A stretch of 64,000 bases of DNA. Source: Halorussus litoreus. Its GTDB lineage: Archaea; Halobacteriota; Halobacteria; Halobacteriales; Haladaptataceae. The notes beneath the pieces were generated by a model. That model saw only the letters and a program-made list of their open reading frames with translations. It searched no databases and had not been told where the DNA came from. The position numbers were made by a program, and so were the translations under genes. Numbering within the stretch: the stretch's first letter is position 1; each line of letters starts with the position of its first letter. Positions 7,852-16,900 of the stretch are shown one piece after another. The stretch is from positions 79,265 to 143,264 of the forward strand of contig NZ_KZ859504.1 of assembly GCF_003382685.1 (NCBI RefSeq). The letters run 5' to 3'.

Positions 7852-8288
7852 ATCGATAGCATCTGCTCGAAGCCTCGTTACTGTTCCGGAATAGTGCAAC
7901 AGTACGCACCGTATTCGAACAGGAGCGACGAAAAGGGTCCAGAAATCACTGCCACATCGGATGTCTTGGTTTAGTTCGCGATGTACCGTGTCGCATTATC
8001 GCAACTCACGCCTAACTGTTTCATCGCCGATAATTATATGATGATTCGACAGAGAGTGTGAGGTGTTCGCTCATCTCGCCGACGGGGCGAGTAGAGGCAT
8101 CTATGAAATTATAATCTACCCGACAGTTTTATGTGGGTTCCACTCTGACTGCTATGCGTTCGCATCCTACGTTCACGGCCTGAGAAGGCTGAGAACGACG
8201 TAGCGATAGCTACGGTCAATGGGTGCGTGCAGACGGCGTCCATCCCACACCGACGCCGAAACCAACTCCCAAGCGATCACCCAGAACG
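7852..8288. promoter_or_regulatory. Intergenic control region between CARF regulator and helicase operon
   Basis: There is no convincing gene here. Visible structures are an imperfect palindrome CTCGCC-GACGG-GGCGAG near 8074-8090, an AT-rich box (GACAGTTTTATG) near 8122-8133 that could be the operon's TATA element, and a hairpin CGTAGC-GATA-GCTACG at 8199-8214 inside the presumed leader. A GTG-started extension of the first operon gene from 8223 is open but encodes a Pro/Thr/Lys run unlike a protein N-terminus. The region is a natural target for the CARF regulator. Confidence 0.4.
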
Positions 8289-9155
8289 ATGCACGATCCA
8301 CCCGACTCAGAGACGCCAGCATTAGCGGACTTCATCGGAACACGAGATTCGTTTCTCGTGATTCGGGATCCGCAACTAGCAAAGACTGGTTCGCAAGCAC
8401 GCGCGCAACTCAGGTCGTTGCCGTTCCTCGCCGAATTCGGCCTGGATAGAGTTTCGCATCCAGAGATATACGATAACGGGTTGCGACTCGTTGAGTACGA
8501 ACTGCTTCCAAACGAGAATCTCCGAGAGAATGGGGTGGATGGTGTCGAGTTTCCACTAGTTCACTACGTCAGCCAAGAGATGCTGACGGGAGAACTACGG
8601 GACGAAGACAGCACGTTCGACGATCAAGACGTTATTCGGCGGCTGCTGCGGAAGCGCCCGGAAAGTCTGCCATATGTGCTCGTCACTGATACGAGTACAC
8701 CGAAGATGCCCCGTCATACGAAGAAACCGGGGAAGTCGTTCATCGACGAGTTCGAGTGCACGGTCACCGATTACAAAGGACTGCTGAAGCGGTACATACA
8801 GTACAACCTCGACTCGGATCTACCGCTATCAACAACGCAGAATCTGTTCTTCCATCAGATTTCTGCGCATCACAAACAGGAGGGTCTCGAGGCAGGCTCG
8901 ATTCCGGTCCTCTTCGATTACACGCAGATTCCGGCTGACAGTCCCGCCTGGGCGCCTCTCTACTACCTCATTCGAGAGGACGTAGACCGTGTACTGGAAG
9001 ATTACTCCGAGCGCATCAGAGAGGCGCTCCGTTCGTGGACTGAGCGCGGGCCCACGCAGAAAGTCGCGAACAGCATGCTCGACATGCTCGAACGTGTAGA
9101 ATTCGAGGAAGATCGATTAGACAGTTATCGTTATCGCCACCAGGAGGATATATGA
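8289..9155 (+). CDS. Helicase-operon gene 1, hypothetical 288-aa protein
   Basis: The family is not recognised. The protein looks soluble and alpha/beta, with an N-terminal stretch (ALADFIGTRDSFLVIRDPQL) and a helical C-terminus. There is no catalytic motif, membrane segment or Cys cluster. The start at ATG 8289 is preferred to the GTG at 8223 because the extra residues are low-complexity Pro/Thr/Lys. It is the first of seven genes packed with overlaps or gaps of under 30 bp. Its stop overlaps the next ATG (ATGA), so it is presumably made in fixed ratio with gene 2. Confidence 0.7.
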   Translation: MHDPPDSETPALADFIGTRDSFLVIRDPQLAKTGSQARAQLRSLPFLAEFGLDRVSHPEIYDNGLRLVEYELLPNENLRENGVDGVEFPLVHYVSQEMLTGELRDEDSTFDDQDVIRRLLRKRPESLPYVLVTDTSTPKMPRHTKKPGKSFIDEFECTVTDYKGLLKRYIQYNLDSDLPLSTTQNLFFHQISAHHKQEGLEAGSIPVLFDYTQIPADSPAWAPLYYLIREDVDRVLEDYSERIREALRSWTERGPTQKVANSMLDMLERVEFEEDRLDSYRYRHQEDI

Positions 9156-10081
9156 GTACAACATACACACCGGCGACCAACAAGCCGGACAAACTACTCA
9201 CCGGGTTCATCTCGGTGCGAGCACCGGAGCTAAAACACATCTATAGCTCACTTCAGGGGACCACCAGTGTCTCTGAAGTCACGAGCAAATTCGGTCGACC
9301 AGCTACCGGCGGTGAGGTGAAAACCGATCACGTCGAAGGGTCACTTCGTTTCCTGAATGCGGTCGATCTCGTCGAGAGTCCGACCGGAGACATCAAAGAT
9401 ACGGTCGAACCCATTAACGAACGGCACTTCGAGGGTCTCCCTTTCGAAGCACGGTTGTTATACCACTGCAATCAGCAGGACGGTCGTCAGTCCCACTTTG
9501 GGGATGTTCACCGGGCCCTACTGAGTGAGGGGAGCCGAACGGTGAACGCTGGCCGAGACAACCTTCGAACCATTCTGAAGCGCGAGACTGACTACGACTT
9601 CAGTTGGACCGACGAGAAGATCGACATGTGGGTGACGTTGTGCGAGCAACTGGGTCTCGTGTCGGAGACCGAGGACGGTCTCGTGCTGAGTCCCTGTCGC
9701 GCGGTGATGTACGACGCGCTCGTACTCGCCCCAACTAGTTCAGGAGAGGACGCAGGCTACGACGGAGAGACAGTTGAAGACGGTGAATTCCGACGCGCAC
9801 TCAACTGGATCAACGACAACTTGTTCACCGTCTACAAGGCACGAACTGGAACGCCGCGGCTTCACCCTGCAATCGCTGATGTCCTCCGTAACATGGAGGA
9901 AGATGGGGTCCTGTCCCTGTCTGCACCCGGCGACGCGCAGAACCAGGTAGAAGTGCCACCAGCAGACCTCGACGATGACGTCCGCGGAAACAGACGAAGC
10001 GTGACGCACGTTTCGATTCATTCTCGACCGGACGAAACGGCGTATCAGTACCCTCTCGACCAACTTCTCACTCACCAATGA
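9152..10081 (+). CDS. Helicase-operon gene 2, DpdG-sized adaptor-like protein
   Basis: This 309-aa soluble protein contains repeated short helical units resembling winged helices (HIYSSLQGTTSVSEVTSKFG; SHFGDVHRALLSEG; MWVTLCEQLGLVSETEDGLV). No enzyme motif is visible. It overlaps both neighbours by four bases (ATGA). In bacterial Dpd clusters a protein of about this size, DpdG, precedes the large ATPase DpdH, as here. I could not confirm homology, so the comparison rests on size and gene order only. Confidence 0.65.
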   Translation: MSTTYTPATNKPDKLLTGFISVRAPELKHIYSSLQGTTSVSEVTSKFGRPATGGEVKTDHVEGSLRFLNAVDLVESPTGDIKDTVEPINERHFEGLPFEARLLYHCNQQDGRQSHFGDVHRALLSEGSRTVNAGRDNLRTILKRETDYDFSWTDEKIDMWVTLCEQLGLVSETEDGLVLSPCRAVMYDALVLAPTSSGEDAGYDGETVEDGEFRRALNWINDNLFTVYKARTGTPRLHPAIADVLRNMEEDGVLSLSAPGDAQNQVEVPPADLDDDVRGNRRSVTHVSIHSRPDETAYQYPLDQLLTHQ

Positions 10082-13000
10082 GCCAACAAATCAAAGATTC
10101 ACCGGCCAGCGGAGAGATGCCCCAATACTGGGACGACGAGGAAGTCGACCACTTCATCACGTCGGAAGCCCACACGAAGAAGAAGACGCCCGAACAGTTC
10201 CGAGAGACCCACGTCGACATCGATCGGATTTACGCAGACACGCTGACCCCACTCGGTATCTCGGGCGACTTCGTCACCCAGGAGAACGTACTCGACGCGA
10301 TTACTGCGTCGAATATCGACGACCCGAACCGTATTTTCATCCTCCGTGGTGAACCAGGGTCGGGGAAAAGCCAGCTCTGTGAATGGACGAAGTACCAGAT
10401 CAATGGGTACGGCGAGGATGACGACGGTGTTGAAGACTACGTCGCCCTGCACGTCTCCCGTAGCCAGACCCGAATGGATCAGATCATCGACGTCCTCACT
10501 GAGCCACTCGACGTCGACACCGATGTCAGAAATATCGATGATCTCGACCCTGCCGATGCGGCCAGTGCTATCGTCGAGTACATGCGCGGCATCTGGTCAA
10601 CCGAGCACTTTTCAGACCAAGAAATACAGGAGCTGACCGAGAGCAGAGGCGATAATAGCGACCTGCGAGAAATCTTCGCCAAGAACATCAGGGAGTATCA
10701 GGAAGCTCTCGATTCTCGTGACGAGAATCCCGACTTCAATCTGCTAACCCGCGCAGATTTCCGCACTCTACGCCTGCAACTGAGCTTCAGTACGAAGCTC
10801 ACGGAGAACAAAGACGTTCTGTACTCTGTCCTGAAGAACGAGGCTCACGAGTACCTTTCCCGCAATCTCGTGGGCGACTTCAAGGAACAGCTACAGCAAT
10901 ACTCGGAGATGTATCAGGAGCGCGGTATCCGGCCGGTACTCATCTGTGAGGACCTCACGACGTTCAGCGTCCTGAAAGAGCAACTCCTGGACCACATCTT
11001 CGAACTTAGTAGTAGCAGCTACGACATCGTCCTCGGTTGGACGATCGGCTGGGAGCAGGACAACATCGACGACGCCCTCGCTCGCGAAGATGCAGCGACG
11101 TACATGCAAGGCCGGTCCGAGGGGTACCTAACGATGACCGACGAGAACGGCGAGGCGTACTTCCTCGACGACGATGCTTCGGTAGCCCTCGCCCGATCGT
11201 ATCTAGGTGCCATCAAACGGAATTCTGATGTGGCAGACGCGCCTCAGGACGTTGCAGAAGCTTTCGACGGTTTATACCCGTTTAACGAGCGCTTCATACA
11301 CGTCGCTTATCGACAGCTAAACGACGAGGGAAGCAACCGGAAGACGCCGCGGCTGTTGCTTCTTCGAGTGGTCAAGCACTGTCTCAAGTCGACGTGGGCA
11401 CCTTACGAAGCGATGAAGTCGAACTCGTTCGTCGACACGCCGACCTTCGAGATCGACATGAAATACGACCAAATCTACCAAGACGTCAGCCGCTGGTACG
11501 GAGTACCTGTCGAGGATGGCGTCGGGGTCAAGGTCGGCATCTTCGAAACGTTCGGCATCGAACTACCGGACGACGACACTGCCGCTGTGAAAGGCGATTA
11601 CGTCGTGTTCGACAAGGGCAAGGGGAGTGCGGTACTCGATAAGATCAAGAATCCGCCGGTACCGGATCACGAGGTCGATACCGAGGACGACGGAGACGAT
11701 ACAGAAAGCAACTCTTCTGAGGTCGAAGACGGCGAAGAAGCAGCAGACGACGAGGATCCAGAAGACGAGCAAGTTGAGGTCATCGACGAACCAGAACTGA
11801 GCGAGGAAGAACGCGAGCGACAGCGCAAATTCCAGGAGTTCCAAGACTGGGTCACGAGCGGCGAAGAGTATCCCAGTTCGGACACGCTCCACGACGGCGC
11901 AGTCGCCGTTCTCGAACGGTGGCACAACCCTACGCGCCTGAGTAATCCGAACTCCTCGACGCGGTCGGTCGGTGGGATTTACTACGCTCGCGGCGACAGT
12001 ATTCCGGTCTCCATTCAAGGAGACCAACAACGCCAAGCTAGCGTCGACATCGAACTCGAATGGGGTGCAGAACACGCCGATCTCTACACTCCGATGCTGG
12101 AGTACGGACTGTTCGATATGTTCGACCCGACGACGACGAACTTCGATCAGCTCCGTGCGTGGGCAGACACTAACGTCGCCCAGTTCCAGCATGAAATGCG
12201 CGAAGAGATCGAGGACTGTCTTCCCGAGGAACTCACGATAGAGAAAACGCTGGTCCTCGCACAGTTCTTCCTTATCAACGCTGCCCGTGGAGTTGAGGTC
12301 GACGACGATCAGATCCCCTCAGAAATCGTCTTCGAGGAGTACGACAGCAACCAGTCGTACGGTAAACCGATCGTCGAAAACTTCGATCGAGATAGCGCGT
12401 TTGGACAGGCGTTCACCGACCTCACCGTGTCGTCGGGGGATATTAGTGACCTTATCGAGGGTTTCTTCCTCCTCAAATCGAACGTCGTAGACTACGAGCG
12501 CCTGTCTGAAGCACGTAGGGAGGTTGCCGAAGACCTCGAGGCACACATCGACGCTACGATGGTCATCGATACCGACGAACTCGCTGACGCGTACAAGGTC
12601 GGAACGACGCGAAATAACGCCAATACAAAGGTATCGAGTCTTTTCGATCGGATTTCGGATTACGCCGCAGAACTCCAGCGGCTCACGGTCGACGACGACG
12701 GATCACACATCCAAAAGGCGCTCGAACCCGTTGAACGGTGGTACGACAGCGGCCATACCGTCGATCAGCTCGCAGAGTGGTTCGAGACGTTGTATCAGTG
12801 CGCAGGTGCGATGGACGTTCCGATCAAGTCGAGTTACGAGGGCGCCTACGAACTGCTCACCGAATCGCCGGAGGAAGTGAAGCTCACGGCCTTCCGTGAT
12901 GACGTTGAGCAGTTCCGGAACATGGGTGACGCAACCGGTGTGACGTTTATCGCTCGACTTCACGACTTCGCCCGGAGCCAAGACGAACAGGCAGCGTGGG

Positions 13001-13155
13001 AGATATACGAGGCGTTCGACTCGCTGATCAGCGATCTCCAAGACCAGGAACACGCTACCGGGGCCGATCTCGAACATCGCATCAAGCAACTCAGCGAGTA
13101 CAGTAACTACGAGCAGAAGCGCCAGTCGATCGTCTCTCTGACGGAGGATCTGTAA
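10078..13155 (+). CDS. Large P-loop ATPase of the helicase operon (DpdH-like in size and place)
   Basis: The 1025-aa protein has a Walker A motif GEPGSGKS at residues 91-98 and a Walker B-like strand VLICEDLTTF near residue 290. The N-terminal about 450 residues thus form an AAA/STAND-type NTPase. A highly acidic linker (about 540-590) separates it from a long helical C-terminal region with no recognised motif. Large ATPases accompany helicase and PLD genes in Dpd (DpdH), DISARM-like and BREX-like systems, where they are thought to sense or remodel target DNA. The exact family is not established. It is co-translated with gene 2 (ATGA overlap) and followed after one base by gene 4. Confidence 0.7.
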   Translation: MSQQIKDSPASGEMPQYWDDEEVDHFITSEAHTKKKTPEQFRETHVDIDRIYADTLTPLGISGDFVTQENVLDAITASNIDDPNRIFILRGEPGSGKSQLCEWTKYQINGYGEDDDGVEDYVALHVSRSQTRMDQIIDVLTEPLDVDTDVRNIDDLDPADAASAIVEYMRGIWSTEHFSDQEIQELTESRGDNSDLREIFAKNIREYQEALDSRDENPDFNLLTRADFRTLRLQLSFSTKLTENKDVLYSVLKNEAHEYLSRNLVGDFKEQLQQYSEMYQERGIRPVLICEDLTTFSVLKEQLLDHIFELSSSSYDIVLGWTIGWEQDNIDDALAREDAATYMQGRSEGYLTMTDENGEAYFLDDDASVALARSYLGAIKRNSDVADAPQDVAEAFDGLYPFNERFIHVAYRQLNDEGSNRKTPRLLLLRVVKHCLKSTWAPYEAMKSNSFVDTPTFEIDMKYDQIYQDVSRWYGVPVEDGVGVKVGIFETFGIELPDDDTAAVKGDYVVFDKGKGSAVLDKIKNPPVPDHEVDTEDDGDDTESNSSEVEDGEEAADDEDPEDEQVEVIDEPELSEEERERQRKFQEFQDWVTSGEEYPSSDTLHDGAVAVLERWHNPTRLSNPNSSTRSVGGIYYARGDSIPVSIQGDQQRQASVDIELEWGAEHADLYTPMLEYGLFDMFDPTTTNFDQLRAWADTNVAQFQHEMREEIEDCLPEELTIEKTLVLAQFFLINAARGVEVDDDQIPSEIVFEEYDSNQSYGKPIVENFDRDSAFGQAFTDLTVSSGDISDLIEGFFLLKSNVVDYERLSEARREVAEDLEAHIDATMVIDTDELADAYKVGTTRNNANTKVSSLFDRISDYAAELQRLTVDDDGSHIQKALEPVERWYDSGHTVDQLAEWFETLYQCAGAMDVPIKSSYEGAYELLTESPEEVKLTAFRDDVEQFRNMGDATGVTFIARLHDFARSQDEQAAWEIYEAFDSLISDLQDQEHATGADLEHRIKQLSEYSNYEQKRQSIVSLTEDL

Positions 13156-13156
13156 A

Positions 13157-13993
13157 ATGAGCGAATCGAAATCACTACCGACGGCCGTTGACGCCCTCGA
13201 AGACAAGGCTCGAGAACACAAGCAGGCACAGAACACGCAGTATCACGTCTCGGTCGCGCGGCACAACATCAGCGAGGTGAACGACGAACTCGACGAACTC
13301 GCTAAGCGTCTTCGAGACCTGAAATACTACAAGACAGTGCTTGAGGAGGCTTTCGACGGTTCCGCGCCATCGATGACCAGTAGCGCGGTTCAGGTGGCGG
13401 AGAAAGCGGTCGAGGTGACTCAAGAGGATCTACTCAAGAACGTCCAGAACGACGACATGGGCGAAGGGGACGCGGAACTCGACGATCTTGGCGCAGACGG
13501 TCAGAGCGACCTCGAGGTCCAACTGACATCGGACGTCGAGACCCATATCGAGCAGATTCGGTCGGCGAAGAAGCAGATAAAGAACGTCACGGAAACCATC
13601 GAGGGTCAACTCGACAGCAAGCGCAACGATTGGAGTACAAAGGTTGCGGCAGCGGAAGAACTCCAGAAGATCCTCGGTGGGCAGGACTCGGACTTCGCGC
13701 GTACACTCAACCACATGCACACGTTGCTTACGCGAGAGTTGATGGACTCGAGTGGAAGCGCCACGAGTTTCGTGTCAAAGTGGGATAACGCCACCAACGA
13801 CTGGGAGAAACATCAATCGCTCCAGAGCTTCGACGACTTTCAAGAGAAGCACGACCTCTCAGACTCCACAATCGAGGACGTAAAGACGCTCAGTAAGTCC
13901 CAACAGCTTACGTTGGCGGATGTCTCGCTCGACTCGCTCGAGGAGATGAAGCGCGTGGATGAACTAGAGTCGGCGGTGGAACTCAACCTGTAA
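13157..13993 (+). CDS. Coiled-coil protein of the helicase operon
   Basis: This 278-aa acidic protein is predicted from sequence to be almost entirely helical. Heptad-like stretches run through VNDELDELAKRLRDLKYY, the region ETHIEQIRSAKKQIKNVTET, and TIEDVKTLSKSQQLTLAD. No catalytic motif is visible. It sits between the ATPase (1-base gap) and the first giant helicase (2-base gap), which suggests a structural or bridging subunit. In a Dpd comparison it would occupy the place of DpdI; homology was not tested. Confidence 0.7.
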   Translation: MSESKSLPTAVDALEDKAREHKQAQNTQYHVSVARHNISEVNDELDELAKRLRDLKYYKTVLEEAFDGSAPSMTSSAVQVAEKAVEVTQEDLLKNVQNDDMGEGDAELDDLGADGQSDLEVQLTSDVETHIEQIRSAKKQIKNVTETIEGQLDSKRNDWSTKVAAAEELQKILGGQDSDFARTLNHMHTLLTRELMDSSGSATSFVSKWDNATNDWEKHQSLQSFDDFQEKHDLSDSTIEDVKTLSKSQQLTLADVSLDSLEEMKRVDELESAVELNL

Positions 13994-13995
13994 CG

Positions 13996-16900
13996 ATGAA
14001 GGATCCCGTCGCCAGCGCGGAAGAAATGCAAGCTGCATACCACGACTACTTTATCGGTCGTGGTGGTCGAGCTGCGCGTAGCGTCGCTAATCGCCTGGCA
14101 GACGGCGAGGACGACATCACGGGAATGCGCGGCCCCTACCTTCAGGCACTCGACATCCCGAACTGGAGCGGCCGTTCGTGGGACGCGTTCGCTAGGTCGG
14201 CACGTCTCGAGCCGCACATCCGCCGGGCTTTCTCGAAGATCGGCTTCGAGCGGCTCTACGACTTCCAGGAGCGTAGTATCGAGGCCATTCTCGAGGGAGA
14301 TGATACCGTCATTACTGCCGCGACGGGACGAGGAAAAACTGAAGCGTGGCTCATTCCCATCCTCAACCGCATCCTCGAAGACAAACGGCATGGTGACGGG
14401 GGTGACGATACGAGCGTCAAGGCCACGCTCATCTATCCGACGAAGGCGCTCGCACAGGACCAGTTGAAGCGCCTCCTCCAGTACCTCTACCTCATCAACA
14501 ACCACCTACGGTCGGAACAACAGATCACCGTCGGTATTTACGACGGTGATACCCCGCGGAATGTCGGCGAATCAGGCTCCGAAGGGTACCTCAACGCGAC
14601 CTTCCGTCACTTCGAGTGCCCCGGGTACAATGACGAACTCGATAAATGCCAAGACTGCGGTGGTGGTGTTCGGATCCGAAACACCGGTGCTCGGTTCAAA
14701 CTCATCCCAGAAAAAGCGCACTGTGAAGACGATGATCCGCACGACGTTCCGCTCGATTTCCTGCGGCTAACGAAGAACGACATCCTCGAGAACGGCGTTG
14801 ACATCCTGCTCACGAACCCGGACACGATCAACTACCGACTCATCAACACTAACGCCGAAGACGAGCACGAGCGGTTCGTCTACGAACCCGAATTCCTCGT
14901 CTTCGACGAGGTCCACACCTACGACGGCCTATTCGGGAGCTACACGTCGACGCTGATGAAGCGAATCCAGTCGCTCCGCGAGGAACGCGGCCTCGACGAC
15001 TTACAACTCGTCGCGAGCAGTGCGACCGTCGAGAACGATGTCGAGTTGTTCCAGAAGGTTAGCGGTGCCGTCGACGTCAAACAGGTGAGTGAGTCACCAC
15101 GCGACCTCGATGGGGAGGTTCCGGACAATGTTCCGGAAGAGCTAACGTCGCACAGTCTGTCCGTCGACCGCATTCTGCGTGCGACGGCCGCGCCGGACGA
15201 CGTTGTTCCGGGCCTCGATGCGTTCGACTACACGCTGGAGGATGCATCGAGCTACGACCGTGACCGCCGGGAGACGCTAGCGAGTGACGCTCTCTTCGAT
15301 TACCTCACTGAAGCCAAGGACGACCCCGGCGCACAGGTCGTTCGCTACGTCCACCAGTTGTTGTACGATGAGCCACTCACGCGGTCCCAACTACACAACG
15401 AGTTAGCGACGACGCTGAATCTCGACACCGATGAAGCATCGAAACTGGTGTCGAACGTCCGGACCCTCGGTGAGTTTTCCGGTATGCTGGAGAACCGAAG
15501 TCACGTGTTCTCTTGGCCAATCGACGGCTTCTATACGTGTCCATCGTGTGACGCAACGTACCGCTCCCCACAGGACGACTGTAACGAGTGTGGGTTCGAC
15601 TTCGTCACGCGCTCTACCTACTGCCGACACTGTAGCGACGAACACCTTGTCGGATGGTACTGTCCAGGCTGCGACCAACTAGAGCCGTACACGCCGACCG
15701 AACACGGGACGATCGACCAAGACGAGGAACACGTCTGCCGCCGATGTGAGGTAGCGCGCGACGATGTCGTCCAGATGGTTCGTACGACGTTCCAGCCGTT
15801 CCTCGAGTGCCTCGACTGTGGACTCCGAACCGAGCGAACGACGACCCGTGACTGTCCCGAGTGCGGTTTCAAAACCGTCAGGACCGACGATGAGACGTTC
15901 ACCTGCGTTAATCCGAAGTGTGAGTCAGCTCACGAGATTGAGCGAGTCTGCGACAACTGTGACGGGACCGACTTCGGGCTAGCTACTGTTGCGAGTCGAT
16001 TCGATTGCCCAGAATGTGGCGCGACTTACGAACACCCCGAGCAGGCCCCTGACCAGTGTGTCGACTGTGGTTCCTCACTCACCTCGACGAGGTTCCTTCC
16101 CTGGGTCTGTGGGAGCGACGATTGTAATCGAGTCCTCTTCGATGATTCCCCCGATCAATGCGACTGTGGCTCATCGTCGTTCGTAAAGCGCGGACTCTTC
16201 GAGATTCACGACGACCAACACTGCCGTTCGTGTGAGACAGCATTCCTCGGCGACGAGGGTTGCAACTGTGACGATCCGGACATCCATCCGCGAACCGGTC
16301 ACCATCAGGCCTACAAGACGATCGACACCAGTGGGTGGATTCACACGATGAGTTCGCAGCCGTCGGCCGTCCCGTGCCCGCATACGTATGCCCGGTACGA
16401 GATTGACCGCCGGTTCGACGAACTGATGCGAGGTCCGAGCAACCTCGCGGTGACCACCTCGCAGTACATGTTGCGCCGCGTTGCTGACGAGGAGGGCCAA
16501 CAGGCGGCGAAGCTCCTGTCGTTCGCTGACTCTCATCGTGACATGAAGGAGCTCAGTCGTGACTTCTCGGAACCAGAGGTCGAGACCCTTCTTGATCAAC
16601 TGTTAATCGAAAGTGCGTCGTCGCGCGACGACGGGAACCAGTGGACGCAGTTCAGTCAAATCCTCGAAGATGCCGCAGACATCGTCGACGAGGTTAACGA
16701 TGCGCTGGAACCCCCTCGAGTCACGAGGAGTGTCGAGTTCGACCTGAAGTCGCGGTTGAAGGATCAGCCCCGGAAGCGATGGGATAACGACGACGCGCTT
16801 CGAGACCGCTTGAACCGGCGCGCAATCGAGCACACATACAGTCAACGCTTGGGTGAACGCGATGGATCCCTCGCCGAGGAGGGCTTGATCGACGTTCGCT

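Noticed and set aside
7198-8288. Csa3-like regulator taken as evidence of a CRISPR-Cas locus
   Set aside because: No repeat array or cas gene can be seen in the window.
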